DNA of 64,000 bases from Pectobacterium cacticida (GCF_036885195.1 NZ_CP133656.1:4030001-4094000); one strand, 5' to 3'. Counted from the stretch's first letter, positions 7,839 through 17,728 are shown. Translations and numbers: made by a program. Notes: generated by a model from the letters alone, not told the origin.

Positions 7839-9199
7839 ACCGTCTCAGCCTGCGCCTACGCCTGATTACCGGTTTTACACTGCTGACCCTGATGTGCTGG
7901 AGCGTAGCCAGCCTGCTTGCATGGTATCAAACACGCCATAATATCAATGAGCTATTTGATACCCAGCAAATGCTGTTCGCCAAACAATTGGCTGTCATCA
8001 ATCCCGATGAATTGCGAACGCAATCTGTTTCTTTGCCCAAAACCAAAAGATTGGTATCTCAAAACCGTGGCCGACAGGAAGATGATGCGCTGGCCTTCGC
8101 CATTTTTACTCGTGAGGGGAAAATGGTATTGAACGATGGTGAAAACGGCAAAGATTTCATCTTTGACTACCGACATAACGGTTTCACTGACGGCGAGTTA
8201 CGCGATGATGATGATGCCTGGCGCATCGTTTGGCTGACGACCGCGGATAACCGTTATGTCATCGCCGTCGGACAAGAATGGGAATACCGTCAGGATATGA
8301 CGCTGGATATTGTAACAACTAACTTGATGCCATGGTTATTTGCGCTACCAATCATGTTGGCACTGCTATTCTGGCTAGTAACGCGCGAGCTCTCACCGTT
8401 GAAACGAATTACCACCGAGCTTGAGCGGCGCGCTCCAGACGCAAGCACTCCGCTGGCGGCACAGCACATTCCGCAAGAAGTTCGTCCGTTAGTCAACGCA
8501 TTGAATCACCTATTTTCCCGCATCAGCGATATGCTCGTCCGCGAGCGCCGTTTTACCTCAGACGCCGCACATGAATTACGCAGTCCGCTGGCCGCGCTGA
8601 AAGTTCAGACTGAGGTTGCGCAACTAGCCCATGATGATGAGATCATGCGTCGGCATGCATTAATTAACCTGGATAAAGGTATCGATCGCGCCTCTCGATT
8701 GGTGGATCAGCTCCTGACGCTGTCGCGGCTGGATGCAGAATCGTCCCCTGAAGGGATGCACCCCATTGAGTTCAATGAATTACTGCAACAGGCGGTAATC
8801 GAGCACTACCACACAGCACAAACCGCGGGTATCGAACTGACGCTGGATTTACCGAACACCCCGATTATTCGGCAGGGTCATCCGTTGCTGTTGACTCTGC
8901 TGGTGCGCAATCTGTTGGATAACGCCATTCGCTACAGCCATCGAGGGGGGACGGTAAGTCTGACGCTGACGGAAAATAGCGTTAAGGTCGCCGATAACGG
9001 GCCAGGCCTCAGCGATGAGGCCCTAGCAAGAATTGGCGAACGTTTCTATCGTCCTCCCGGACAGGAAAAGTCCGGCAGCGGTCTGGGGATTTCCATTGTG
9101 AACAACATCGCCAAACTGCACCACATGCAGGTTACGTTCAGCAATCAGCCCGAAGGTGGGCTGGTTGTTATGGTCGTCCTGCCACAGAATTCCGACTAA
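7835..9199 (+). CDS. qseC: sensor histidine kinase QseC
   Basis: QseC is the membrane sensor kinase/phosphatase of the QseBC pair. The frame starts at a TTG (7835) with AGGAG eight bases upstream. The 454-residue protein has a membrane segment near residues 8-30 and a periplasmic sensor region with DDDALAFAIFTREGKMVLNDGENG and VGQEWEYRQDM, as in E. coli QseC. A second membrane segment lies near 165-185. HAMP and the H-box RRFTSDAAHELRSPLAALK follow, then N-box RNLLDNAIRYS, DNGPGLS and GSGLGISIV. All kinase motifs are intact. The acidic periplasmic motifs support QseC rather than PmrB. Confidence 0.94.
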   Translation: MNRLSLRLRLITGFTLLTLMCWSVASLLAWYQTRHNINELFDTQQMLFAKQLAVINPDELRTQSVSLPKTKRLVSQNRGRQEDDALAFAIFTREGKMVLNDGENGKDFIFDYRHNGFTDGELRDDDDAWRIVWLTTADNRYVIAVGQEWEYRQDMTLDIVTTNLMPWLFALPIMLALLFWLVTRELSPLKRITTELERRAPDASTPLAAQHIPQEVRPLVNALNHLFSRISDMLVRERRFTSDAAHELRSPLAALKVQTEVAQLAHDDEIMRRHALINLDKGIDRASRLVDQLLTLSRLDAESSPEGMHPIEFNELLQQAVIEHYHTAQTAGIELTLDLPNTPIIRQGHPLLLTLLVRNLLDNAIRYSHRGGTVSLTLTENSVKVADNGPGLSDEALARIGERFYRPPGQEKSGSGLGISIVNNIAKLHHMQVTFSNQPEGGLVVMVVLPQNSD

Positions 9200-9307
9200 C
9201 CGTGGTACGAACGTCTCCCCTTCACAATACTGACAAAGGCCAATCGCTTCCATCGGCCACGAAAGCATACCTGACCACGCTAGAACGCTCTCGTAGCCAG
9301 CAGCAGA

Positions 9308-10702
9308 TCAGTCGCGATTACCAATATGACGTAACGCACGGCCCTGCATCAGATTTCGCTCAATATGTTCAAGAGAGACGTTCTTGGTTTCAGGTATCAA
9401 CCATAATGTCAGCAGAATAAACAGAATATTGAGGCCGGAGTAGATCCAGAAGGTGCCAGCGCTGCCCAGGTTATTCAACAGCGTCAGGAAAGTTGCCCCT
9501 ACAACCATATTGGCAATCCAATTAGTGGCGGTCGAGCAGGTAATCCCAAAGTCCCTTCCTTTCAACGGCTGGATTTCAGAGCACAAAACCCAGATAAGCG
9601 GGCCGGCACTCATTGCAAAGCCGACGATGAACATCAATAACATCAGGACAGCAAAGTATTGTACTGACGTGGAGTGGATCCCTGTATGCATCAAGATCCC
9701 TAAGACGCCCATCCCGGATGCCATGACAATGAACCCCAGGAGCAGAGTTGGTCTACGCCCCCACCGATCGACAAGCGCAATAGCAATAAAGGTTGCCAGC
9801 ACATTGGTCAGACCAACTATCACCGTACCCCACATCTGTTGGGTGGTGTTCGTATAGCCCGCCAGCTCAAAAATTTTAGGCGCATAATACATAATCACGT
9901 TCATACCGGTAAATTGCTGCATAATCTGTAGCAGTACACCGAGATAAACCGCACGACGGAAATTTTTGTTGTCTTTAAATAAAGACCAGCCGGACTGTTT
10001 GATCTTCAGACTGTCACGGATTTCATCCAGCTCACGTTTGGCTTCCTCGGTGGTATCACGCAAACGCAGCAGGACCCGCTCAGCATCGATAAAACGCCGT
10101 TTAGCAGCAAACCAACGCGGGCTGTCGGGTAAAAAAATAACGCCAATCAACAGCAAAATAGCCGGAATAATAATCACACCGAGCATCCAACGCCATGCGC
10201 CGCTGTAGCTGAAAGCGGTATCAGACAAATATGCGCCGAGAATACCGATGGTGATCATCAGTTGATACATCGAAATCATGCTACCGCGAATTTTTTCTGG
10301 TGCAATTTCCGATAAGTAAAGCGGTGCCGTATAGGAGGCGATACCGACCGCCAGCCCAAGCAATATGCGTGAAATAATTAAGATTTCCACGTTCAGCGCC
10401 GTGGCAGAGAACAGGGAACCGACAACAAACAAAATGGCCCCAATCATCAAACTTTTCTTTCTGCCCAGACGAAACGAAAGCCAGCCACTCCCTACGGCCC
10501 CGATTGCAGCGCCAAACATCATGGAGCTGACCACCCACTCCTGAGTATGTACGCTGATTTGAAAGTCATCTGCAATAAAGGGCAATGCGCCCGCAATTAC
10601 GCCAATATCCAGACCGAATAGCAAACCGGCTAAAGCAGCAAGAAAACAGACGAAAAAGGTCATCATTCTTTTTGAATGCTGTAATTTACTTTTTTCAGGC
10701 AC
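9308..10702 (-). CDS. galP: galactose-proton symporter GalP
   Basis: GalP imports galactose (and glucose) with a proton across the inner membrane. The product is near-identical in pattern to E. coli GalP: MTFFVCFLAALAGLLFGLDIGV, RLGRKKSLMIGA, DSPRWFAAKRRF, LLQIMQQFTGMNVIMYY, VDRWGRRPTLL and PETKNVSLEHIERNLM, with twelve membrane segments of the sugar-porter MFS family. I choose the GTG at 10702 as start (MPEKSKL), because GGAGG lies five bases upstream and E. coli GalP begins MPDAKK. An ATG at 10714 would place the Shine-Dalgarno inside the gene. Convergent with qseC and downstream of kup on the same strand. Confidence 0.95.
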   Translation of the reverse strand: MPEKSKLQHSKRMMTFFVCFLAALAGLLFGLDIGVIAGALPFIADDFQISVHTQEWVVSSMMFGAAIGAVGSGWLSFRLGRKKSLMIGAILFVVGSLFSATALNVEILIISRILLGLAVGIASYTAPLYLSEIAPEKIRGSMISMYQLMITIGILGAYLSDTAFSYSGAWRWMLGVIIIPAILLLIGVIFLPDSPRWFAAKRRFIDAERVLLRLRDTTEEAKRELDEIRDSLKIKQSGWSLFKDNKNFRRAVYLGVLLQIMQQFTGMNVIMYYAPKIFELAGYTNTTQQMWGTVIVGLTNVLATFIAIALVDRWGRRPTLLLGFIVMASGMGVLGILMHTGIHSTSVQYFAVLMLLMFIVGFAMSAGPLIWVLCSEIQPLKGRDFGITCSTATNWIANMVVGATFLTLLNNLGSAGTFWIYSGLNILFILLTLWLIPETKNVSLEHIERNLMQGRALRHIGNRD

Positions 10703-10764
10703 GATGCCCTCCATTGAAATGGATTCGGGATAAATTAAGGGTAGGAGGGTATGGCGTGAAAAAA

Positions 10765-10798
10765 CGTGATAGCAGTCACGTAGTGTAAACGATTACAC
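10765..10798 (-). promoter_or_regulatory. CRP site and GalR/GalS operator upstream of galP
   Basis: GTGTAAACGATTACAC at 10783-10798 fits the GalR/GalS operator pattern GTGnAAnCGnTTnCAC at every fixed position. Directly adjacent, CGTGA-TAGCAG-TCACG at 10765-10780 is a symmetric CRP-type site. Both lie 60-95 bases upstream of the galP GTG start. This predicts galactose induction and catabolite control, as known for E. coli galP. Confidence 0.88.
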
Positions 10799-10840
10799 CT
10801 TAAACTGATCAGGATATCAATTAAGGGGTTTGAGGCTGTA

Positions 10841-10863
10841 GCCCCCATTGATTAAATGGGGGC
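10841..10863. other. hairpin between kup and galP
   Basis: GCCCCCAT (10841-10848) and ATGGGGGC (10856-10863) form a perfect 8-bp stem with a 7-base loop. It lies downstream of kup and upstream of the galP operator. There is no T-tract on either side, so termination is possible but not shown. Confidence 0.5.
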
Positions 10864-10932
10864 TCGGTCTGACGTTTGTCTGAACGCGTCTACCTCAAGC
10901 TCAAGTCAGCATAAGTCCTGTAATGGATTCAG

Positions 10933-12801
10933 TTAAATTTCAACCTGTGTTCCCAGCTCAATCAACCTATTGGGCGGGATTTCAAATTGATCCGCCGCGC
11001 GCAGCGCATTGCGGCTGAGCATGATAAATAGCTTACCGCGTAGGCGCAGATACCATGGCCGTTCACCGATAATCAGCGACTCATTCGACATAAAGAAAGA
11101 TGTTTCCATCATGTGGCAGGTTAATCCTTCCTGCCAACAACGCTGAAAGACGGTTTCCACATCCGGCGTCTCACGCCAGCCATAGTTGGCAATCACACGC
11201 CAGAATGTCGGTGAAAGCTGTTCGACCGTCACGCGGCGCGCGTTGAGCACGTAAGGCGCATCCTCTGTTCGCATGGTTAACAGCACTACGCGCTCATGTA
11301 AGATCTTGTTGTGCTTGAGATTATGTAACAATGCAAATGGGATAACATGAGTCGCGCGCGCGAAATAGACCGCCGTACCGGGAACACGCATTGGCGGCGC
11401 TTTCTCCAGCGAGGCAATCATGGCATCCAATGAGTTACCATGTTCATGTAACTGGCGCAGCAACCTAAAGCGCTCGCTTTTCCACGTCGTCATGATAATA
11501 AACATCACCATGCCAAGCGCCAGCGGCAGCCAGCCACCAGACAAAATTTTGACCACGTTCGCCAAAAACATTGGCACGTCGATAATCAAAAGGCAGGTCA
11601 ATAATCCCCAGATCAGATAGCGATTCCAGTGCCAATTCTTCACCGCTACCGTACAGAACAGAATACTGGTTAATACCATCGTCCCCGTTACGGCAATACC
11701 ATAAGCCGCCGCCAGATTGCTCGAATGCTCAAAACTGATAATCACGATGACGACGGCGAAATAAAGCATCCAGTTAATGGCAGGGATGTAAATTTGTCCT
11801 GACTCCATATCCGAGGTGTGAACAATACGCATCGGAGGTAAATACCCCAAACGCACCGCCTGACGCGTCAGGGAGAAAACACCGGAAATCACCGCCTGAG
11901 AAGCAATAATTGTCGCCAGCGTCGCCAATATCATCAGTGGAATCAACGCCCAATCCGGCGCCAGCAGGAAGAAGGGATTCTTGATCGCTTCCGGGTTCTT
12001 CAACAATAGCGCGCCTTGTCCGAAGTAATTTAACACCAGCGACGGCAGCACCACCGTAAACCAAGCCAGACGAATCGGGAATTTGCCGAAGTGCCCCATA
12101 TCGGCATACAGTGCTTCAACGCCGGTAATCGCCAAGACTACGGCGCCCAAGGCAAAGAACGACACCCATTTATATTCGATAAAGAAATGAACGGCGTACA
12201 TTGGATTTAACGCCTGCAAGACATCAGGATTCGCAATAATGCTACGCGCGCCCAGCACACCGAGCGTCAAAAACCAGATTAGCATCACGGGTGCAAATAG
12301 TTTGCCGACGCTACCCGTACCGTGTTTTTGAATCATAAACAGCAACGTCAGAACGACGATCGATAGCGGGACGATGTAGCTGTCCATCGACGGCGCGGCA
12401 ATTTCCAACCCTTCCATCGCCGACATCACCGAGATAGCCGGCGTAATGACGACTTCCCCATAGAAGAAACTGCCGCCAATCAACCCCATAATGACCAGCA
12501 CGGATGTTATGCGATCGGAGGTATTACGCCCGGCTAACGACATGAGGGTGAGAATCCCCCCTTCGCCAGCGTTGTCAGCACGCATCACATAGGTCAGGTA
12601 TTTCAGCGATACGACGAGAATCAACAGCCAAAAGATCAGTGAAAGAAAGCCAAATACCGCATCAGATTCAACACCAAAACCAAACTGTCCTGACAAACAT
12701 TCTCTTAGTGTATATAGCGGGCTGGTTCCTATGTCGCCATAAACTACCCCGATTGCCGCCAGCGTAACCGCTGACAGCGAACGTTTATGTTCTGTGCTCA
12801 T
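10933..12801 (-). CDS. kup: low-affinity potassium transporter Kup
   Basis: Kup (TrkD) mediates K+ uptake, important at low external pH in E. coli. The 622-residue protein has the KUP/HAK family pattern: an N-terminal GVVYGDIGTSPLYTLRECL segment, about twelve hydrophobic segments over the first 440 residues (YADMGHFG, NYFGQGALLL), and a long hydrophilic C-terminal region (GTAVYFARATHVIPFALLHNLKHNKILHERVVLLT). Length matches the family. Its position before ravA-viaA is the same as in E. coli. It is transcribed away from ravA. No alteration is seen. Confidence 0.96.
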   Translation of the reverse strand: MSTEHKRSLSAVTLAAIGVVYGDIGTSPLYTLRECLSGQFGFGVESDAVFGFLSLIFWLLILVVSLKYLTYVMRADNAGEGGILTLMSLAGRNTSDRITSVLVIMGLIGGSFFYGEVVITPAISVMSAMEGLEIAAPSMDSYIVPLSIVVLTLLFMIQKHGTGSVGKLFAPVMLIWFLTLGVLGARSIIANPDVLQALNPMYAVHFFIEYKWVSFFALGAVVLAITGVEALYADMGHFGKFPIRLAWFTVVLPSLVLNYFGQGALLLKNPEAIKNPFFLLAPDWALIPLMILATLATIIASQAVISGVFSLTRQAVRLGYLPPMRIVHTSDMESGQIYIPAINWMLYFAVVIVIISFEHSSNLAAAYGIAVTGTMVLTSILFCTVAVKNWHWNRYLIWGLLTCLLIIDVPMFLANVVKILSGGWLPLALGMVMFIIMTTWKSERFRLLRQLHEHGNSLDAMIASLEKAPPMRVPGTAVYFARATHVIPFALLHNLKHNKILHERVVLLTMRTEDAPYVLNARRVTVEQLSPTFWRVIANYGWRETPDVETVFQRCWQEGLTCHMMETSFFMSNESLIIGERPWYLRLRGKLFIMLSRNALRAADQFEIPPNRLIELGTQVEI

Positions 12802-13141
12802 AAATCTGTCTTCTGTGATTAATCAGTTTGCGAAGCGCATCACTTATACATAGCAACTCGTCTAAAAGCGCACAGTATGCATAAATCATGATAAAAGCCC
12901 ATTCTTATTGTGCGATCGATTTTGCAATCCCCTGTATACGAAACATCCTGTAAAAGGTGATTTATTGCTTACTACCTTGTTCAGGTGAATAATCCACAAA
13001 AGTATTCTAATAAAAAACTGTGATCTGCCGTTTATTATTACTATTGTCTTGAAAATAGCGCTTCTGAGCCCCCTATTAGTGAATTTTTCGGGTACAGAGA
13101 TAAATGATTTCAGACCATTACATCATGGGGTAAACGGATTA
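12802..13141. other. divergent control region between kup and ravA
   Basis: About 340 bp without a supported gene. It must contain the kup promoter (minus) and ravA promoter (plus). ATAATCCACA near 12987 is one mismatch from a DnaA box, possibly by chance. An open frame upstream of ravA from 13049 is in phase with ravA but lacks similarity to RavA and is not taken as coding. Confidence 0.5.
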
Positions 13142-14644
13142 ATGATGCGTCAAGCGGCGGCACTGGCTGAGAGAATTTCTCGCCTCAGCCATGCGCTAGA
13201 ACATGGGCTCTACGAAAGGCAGCATGCCATTCGTCTCTGTCTGCTGGCAGCGCTAAGCGGCGAAAGTGTTTTTCTGCTGGGGCCACCAGGCATCGCTAAA
13301 AGTATGATTGCCCGTCGCCTCAAATTCGCCTTTCGTCATGCGAATGCATTTGAGTACTTGATGACGCGCTTTTCCACCCCCGAAGAGGTATTCGGGCCTC
13401 TTTCTATCCAGGCGTTAAAAGATGAAGGCCGCTATCAACGCTTAACCGCAGGCTACCTGCCAGAAGCCGAAATCGTGTTTCTGGATGAAATCTGGAAAGC
13501 GGGTCCTGCCATTCTGAATACCTTGCTGACAGCGATTAATGAGCGGCGTTTTCGTAACGGCAACAGCGAAGATACCATTCCGATGCGATTGCTGGTCGCG
13601 GCCTCTAATGAACTACCAGAGGCGGATGGCGGCCTGGAAGCGCTCTACGATCGGATGCTCATCCGTCTATGGCTCGACAGGGTACAGGAAAAACAGAATT
13701 TCCGGGCACTGCTGGTAAATAACAGTAGCGATCGCGAGAATCCTGTTCCCCCCGCTCTCAGCGTCAGTGATGAAGAATATCAGCAATGGCAAAAGGACAT
13801 AGAACACATTGCACTGCCGGAAGCCAGCTTCGAGCTGATTTATACGCTGCGCCAACAGCTCGATGCGCTGGAACAGGCCCCTTACATTTCCGATCGACGC
13901 TGGAAAAAAGCGCTGCGCCTGCTTCAAGCCAGCGCGTTTTTCTGTGGTCGAGAGGCTATCGCGCCAGTGGATATTATTCTGTTGAAAGATTGTCTCTGGC
14001 ATGACCAAAGTACCCTGGCGCTCATCGAACGCCAGCTTGAACTGTTGATGACCGAGCAGGCCTACCAGCAAAAAAGCCTGCTGTTTCGTCTTCAGCAGGT
14101 GAATACCAAACGTCAGCAATATCAGCGTGAGCAGAGCGAATTACAGGCATTTTCAGTTGAGAAACAAGGGCATTTTCTCGGACGTAAATCTCATTACGCC
14201 TTACCTGATACCATCACTACGGATACAGTGGATTTTGTGCTGCAACGCCCATTAATATTGCATGATATGGAAGTTATTCATCTGGTTATTGAGAAGAATG
14301 CGCTGCAGGAGTGGTTGCAAAAGGGCGGAGAAATCCGAGGTAAGCTCAACGGAATTGGCTTTACCCAGCGCCTCGATCTGTTGGTAGACGATCGCCAGCA
14401 TCTGGTCATTCGCGATATTAGCCTGCAAACCTCTATTCTTTCTCTGCCGGAAAAGCGCGACGTTGCGCTTCCTGCCGAAATTACCGATGAATATGAAAAA
14501 CTAAACATGCAGCTGCGTGAACAACGCCGCCTATTCAGCCAGCATCAGCCTTGCCTGTTCGTTCCGAGCGAGTGGTTGGCCAAAATAGAGGCCAGCCTGC
14601 AACAGGTTGCCGAGCAAATCCAGCAATCAGAGCAACAGGATTAA
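13142..14644 (+). CDS. ravA: MoxR-family AAA+ ATPase RavA
   Basis: RavA is a hexameric ATPase that works with the VWA protein ViaA and, in E. coli, binds the lysine decarboxylase LdcI and influences respiratory Fe-S proteins. From ATG 13142 the product has about 500 residues: AERISRLSHALEHGLYER, Walker A GPPGIAKS, Walker B IVFLDEIWKAGPAILNTLL, a sensor-1 region LLVAASNELPEAD, and a C-terminal LARA-type domain with KGGEIRGKLNGIGFTQRL. An in-frame ATG at 13049 would add 31 residues unlike RavA, so I prefer 13142 or 13145. viaA follows six bases after the stop, as in E. coli. Confidence 0.93.
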   Translation: MMRQAAALAERISRLSHALEHGLYERQHAIRLCLLAALSGESVFLLGPPGIAKSMIARRLKFAFRHANAFEYLMTRFSTPEEVFGPLSIQALKDEGRYQRLTAGYLPEAEIVFLDEIWKAGPAILNTLLTAINERRFRNGNSEDTIPMRLLVAASNELPEADGGLEALYDRMLIRLWLDRVQEKQNFRALLVNNSSDRENPVPPALSVSDEEYQQWQKDIEHIALPEASFELIYTLRQQLDALEQAPYISDRRWKKALRLLQASAFFCGREAIAPVDIILLKDCLWHDQSTLALIERQLELLMTEQAYQQKSLLFRLQQVNTKRQQYQREQSELQAFSVEKQGHFLGRKSHYALPDTITTDTVDFVLQRPLILHDMEVIHLVIEKNALQEWLQKGGEIRGKLNGIGFTQRLDLLVDDRQHLVIRDISLQTSILSLPEKRDVALPAEITDEYEKLNMQLREQRRLFSQHQPCLFVPSEWLAKIEASLQQVAEQIQQSEQQD

Positions 14645-14649
14645 CGCCG

Positions 14650-16125
14650 ATGATCACGCTGGAATCACTGGAAATGCTGCTGTCTATCGATGAAAACGAG
14701 CTACTGGACGATCTTGTCGTTACACTGCTGGCAACGCCTCAGCTCGTTTTCTTCTTTGAAAAGTACCCCAGCCTGAAGTCAGCGTTACTCAATGATCTTC
14801 CTCACTGGAAAGAAACCTTAAAGCAGCGCTTGCGTACCACCCAGGTACCGCCAGACTTGGAAAAAGAATTTAGCTGCTACCAACGCTCGCAATCGATTGA
14901 CAATCAGGCCTTTCAGACACGCCTGCCAGCAATAATGGATACACTGCACACCGTGGAGTCACCGTTTCTGACTCAGGCCTCGCAGCTTATCACGGCACCA
15001 GAACGGCCCCTGGGGCAGAAGATAACGAGTGGGCTCCACGCACTCTTTCTTCAACGCTGGCGGTTGAGTCTCACATTGCAAACCGTTTCATTGCATCAAC
15101 AGTTAATGGAACAAGAACGAGAAATCCTGTTAGATGAATTGCAACAGCGCCTGACGCTCAGTGGCAAACTTGAACCGATTTTGGCTGAGAATGAAAATGC
15201 TGCCGGGCGGCTTTGGGATCTCAGCGCGGCACAACATATGCAAACTGACCCGCGTCCGTTACTGGATTTTGGCGCGTTTTTGCAACGCCAGCCTGCATTA
15301 CAAAAACTAGCGGAAAGGCTGGGACGTAGCCGTGAGACTAAATCCATTCTCACGCAGGAAGCGCCACAGGAAGCCTTTAGGGTGAGAATACGGGAACCCG
15401 CCACCGTGCCCGAACAAGTGAGCGGCGTGCACCAGAGCGACGATATTTTGCGCTTGATGCCGACAGAGCTGGCCACGCTAGGTATCAGCGAGCTGGAATA
15501 CGAATTTTATCGTCGCCTGCTGGAACATCGGCTGCTGACGTATCGCCTACAAGGTGAGAGCTGGAGAGAAAAGATCACCGAGCGCCCCGTGGTTCATCAG
15601 CAAAATGAACAGCAACCACGTGGCCCCTTTATCGTCTGTGTCGATACGTCAGGCTCGATGGGAGGATTCAATGAACGCTGTGCCAAAGCCTTCTGTCTGG
15701 CGCTGATGCGCATCGCGCTCGCCGATAACCGCCGCTGTTACATCATGCTGTTTTCCACCTGCGTGGTGAAGTATGAGCTGACGTCCGAGGATGGATTAGA
15801 GCAGGCAATACGTTTTCTCAGCCAGTCCTTTCGCGGCGGAACAGACTTAAGCGCCTGTTTGTCCATGTTATTGGATACGATGGAGGATGCTCTCTGGCAC
15901 GATGCCGATGCCGTCGTAATTTCGGATTTCATCGCCCAGCGGTTGCCGGATGAGGTGGTGGATAAGGTGAAAAGCCGTCAGAAGTGGCTACAGCATCGTT
16001 TTCATGCTGTAGCGATGTCCGATCATGGCAAACCCGGCATCATGCGCATCTTTGACCATATCTGGCGCTTTGATACTGGGTTAAAAAGCCGCTTAATGCG
16101 CCGTTGGCAGTATGGTACGGCTTAA
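14650..16125 (+). CDS. viaA: VWA-domain protein ViaA
   Basis: ViaA is the von Willebrand factor A partner that stimulates RavA. The product from ATG 14650 is 491 residues, close to the E. coli length. The N-terminal half is helical. The VWA domain begins near residue 330 with the MIDAS motif DTSGSMGGFNERCAKAF, followed by the threonine region FRGGTDLSACL and DAVVISDFIAQRLPDEV. The frame extends upstream inside ravA, but ATG 14650 gives the normal N-terminus MITLESLEMLLSIDENELLDD. Its stop overlaps the stop of the convergent asnA gene. Confidence 0.94.
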   Translation: MITLESLEMLLSIDENELLDDLVVTLLATPQLVFFFEKYPSLKSALLNDLPHWKETLKQRLRTTQVPPDLEKEFSCYQRSQSIDNQAFQTRLPAIMDTLHTVESPFLTQASQLITAPERPLGQKITSGLHALFLQRWRLSLTLQTVSLHQQLMEQEREILLDELQQRLTLSGKLEPILAENENAAGRLWDLSAAQHMQTDPRPLLDFGAFLQRQPALQKLAERLGRSRETKSILTQEAPQEAFRVRIREPATVPEQVSGVHQSDDILRLMPTELATLGISELEYEFYRRLLEHRLLTYRLQGESWREKITERPVVHQQNEQQPRGPFIVCVDTSGSMGGFNERCAKAFCLALMRIALADNRRCYIMLFSTCVVKYELTSEDGLEQAIRFLSQSFRGGTDLSACLSMLLDTMEDALWHDADAVVISDFIAQRLPDEVVDKVKSRQKWLQHRFHAVAMSDHGKPGIMRIFDHIWRFDTGLKSRLMRRWQYGTA

Positions 16126-17114
16126 AGCAGCCCGGCAACCGACTCACGCAGCGCGTGTGGCCACACGCCACACTGAACCTGACCAATATGCGGCAATTGC
16201 AGCAACAGCATTACCAAGCGAGACTGGCCAATTCCCCCGCCGATCGTTTGTGGCATCTCTCCACGCAGTAGTGCCTGATGCCATTCCAGCTTCAGACGTT
16301 CTTCATCTTGCGTCAGAGCCAGCTGGCGCGTTAATGCGTTGGCATCAACACGTATTCCCATTGATGAAATCTCAAAGGCATCGTTCAGCACTGGGTTCCA
16401 CACGATAATATCGCCATTCAAACCCGCTAATTCCTGCTCGCCTGGCGTCGTCCAATCATCATAGTCTGGCGCACGCACATCATGGGAGCGACCACTGGAC
16501 AGCTTACCGCCAATCCCAATCAGGAAAACGGCGCCCAATTCTTTAGCAATAGCGCGCTCGCGCCCTTTAGCGTCTAGCTCTGGATAACGTTGTAGCAAAG
16601 TCTCGCTATGCACAAAATGAATCTGTTCCGGTAGGAAAGGTTGAAGACCGAATACCTGATGTACCGCGGCTTCAGTCGCCTTGATTCCCTGATAAATCCG
16701 CGTGACCGTCGATTTCAGATATTCAACATTGCGTTCGCCCTCTCCCATCACGCGTTCCCAATCCCACTGATCGACATAAACCGAGTGGATCGGGCTCAGA
16801 CGATCTTCGTCCGGGCGCAGCGCTTTCATATGGGTATAAATACCTTCACCGCTGCTAAAATCGTACGCGCCCAGCGTCTTACGTTTCCACTTAGCCAGTG
16901 AGTGCACGACTTCAAATGTGGCGTCTGGCAGCGCTTTCACCTTAACCTGTACCGCTTTTTCCGCACCGGACAAATTATCCTGCGTGCCATCGCCGATACG
17001 GCTAAGAATGGGTGCCTGGACTTCAATCAATCCCAGAAGTTGCTCCAACTGGCTGGAGAAGAAAGATTTAACGAAGCTGATTTGCTGCTGTTTTTCGATG
17101 TACTGCTTTTTCAT
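16122..17114 (-). CDS. asnA: aspartate-ammonia ligase (asparagine synthetase A)
   Basis: AsnA makes asparagine from aspartate, ammonia and ATP in the cytoplasm. The 330-residue product matches E. coli AsnA: KQQQISFVKSFFSSQLEQ, SRIGDGTQDNLSGAEKAVQVK, TLGAYDFSSGEGIYTHMKALRPDEDRLSP, VRAPDYDDWTTPGE, SSMGIRVDANALTRQL and GGGIGQSRLVMLLL. It is related to class II tRNA synthetases. It is divergent from its regulator asnC, the classical arrangement, and shares its last bases with the convergent viaA stop codon. Confidence 0.97.
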   Translation of the reverse strand: MKKQYIEKQQQISFVKSFFSSQLEQLLGLIEVQAPILSRIGDGTQDNLSGAEKAVQVKVKALPDATFEVVHSLAKWKRKTLGAYDFSSGEGIYTHMKALRPDEDRLSPIHSVYVDQWDWERVMGEGERNVEYLKSTVTRIYQGIKATEAAVHQVFGLQPFLPEQIHFVHSETLLQRYPELDAKGRERAIAKELGAVFLIGIGGKLSSGRSHDVRAPDYDDWTTPGEQELAGLNGDIIVWNPVLNDAFEISSMGIRVDANALTRQLALTQDEERLKLEWHQALLRGEMPQTIGGGIGQSRLVMLLLQLPHIGQVQCGVWPHALRESVAGLL

Positions 17115-17266
17115 TGCCGCGTCTCTTATTCATCGTATTTAGTTATTCATTAAGCAATAAAAAGCGCTAGCCATTCAATAATCTTATGGATAAATTGCTG
17201 TTGTGCTTTTAATTCGTCATTTTTTCGCGGTATAAAATCATTATTCGCTAAAATAGGAGGCTCGAA

Positions 17267-17728
17267 GTGGCAGAAATTTATCAGATCGATAATCTCGATC
17301 GCGGCATTCTTTCCGCATTAATGGAAAATGCACGCACGCCTTATGCCGAGCTGGCAAAACAGTTTTCCGTCAGCGCTGGCACGATCCATGTCCGGGTCGA
17401 AAAAATGAAACAAGCGGGTATCATTGTCGGCACGCGGCTTGATGTTAATCCCAAACAGCTGGGCTATGACGTCTGCTGTTTCATCGGCATCATTCTGAAA
17501 AGCGCGAAAGACTATCCCTCAGCGTTGGAAAAACTGAACAACCTGGAAGAAGTCGTAGAGGCTTACTATACCACCGGGCATTACAGTATCTTTATCAAGG
17601 TTATGTGCCGATCTATCGAGGCATTGCAACACGTACTTATCAACAAGATCCAAACCATTGATGAGATTCAATCTACCGAAACGCTGATCTCCCTGCAAAA
17701 CCCCATTATGCGTACTATCACGCCATAG
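17267..17728 (+). CDS. asnC: transcriptional regulator AsnC
   Basis: AsnC activates asnA when asparagine is low; asparagine acts as the signal in E. coli. The frame starts at GTG 17267 behind AGGAGG. The 153-residue protein has an N-terminal helix-turn-helix (AELAKQFSVSAGTIHVRVEKMKQAGII) and a C-terminal Lrp/AsnC ligand-binding domain ending TIDEIQSTETLISLQNPIMRTI. It closely follows E. coli AsnC and is divergent from asnA with a 152-bp shared control region. Confidence 0.96.
   Translation: MAEIYQIDNLDRGILSALMENARTPYAELAKQFSVSAGTIHVRVEKMKQAGIIVGTRLDVNPKQLGYDVCCFIGIILKSAKDYPSALEKLNNLEEVVEAYYTTGHYSIFIKVMCRSIEALQHVLINKIQTIDEIQSTETLISLQNPIMRTITP

Noticed and set aside
7176..9199. PmrAB (BasRS) identity for the two-component pair
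   Set aside because: The sensor's periplasmic motifs (DDALAFAIFTREGKMVLNDG, GQEWEYRQDM) and the neighbouring ygiW fit QseC, even though the upstream box would also suit PmrA.
12975..12996. DnaA box between kup and ravA
   Set aside because: ATAATCCACA has a mismatch in a key position and stands alone; probably chance.
13049..13141. N-terminal extension of ravA from ATG 13049
   Set aside because: The 31 extra residues are unlike RavA, and the region is AT-rich, promoter-like sequence; family alignment supports 13142.
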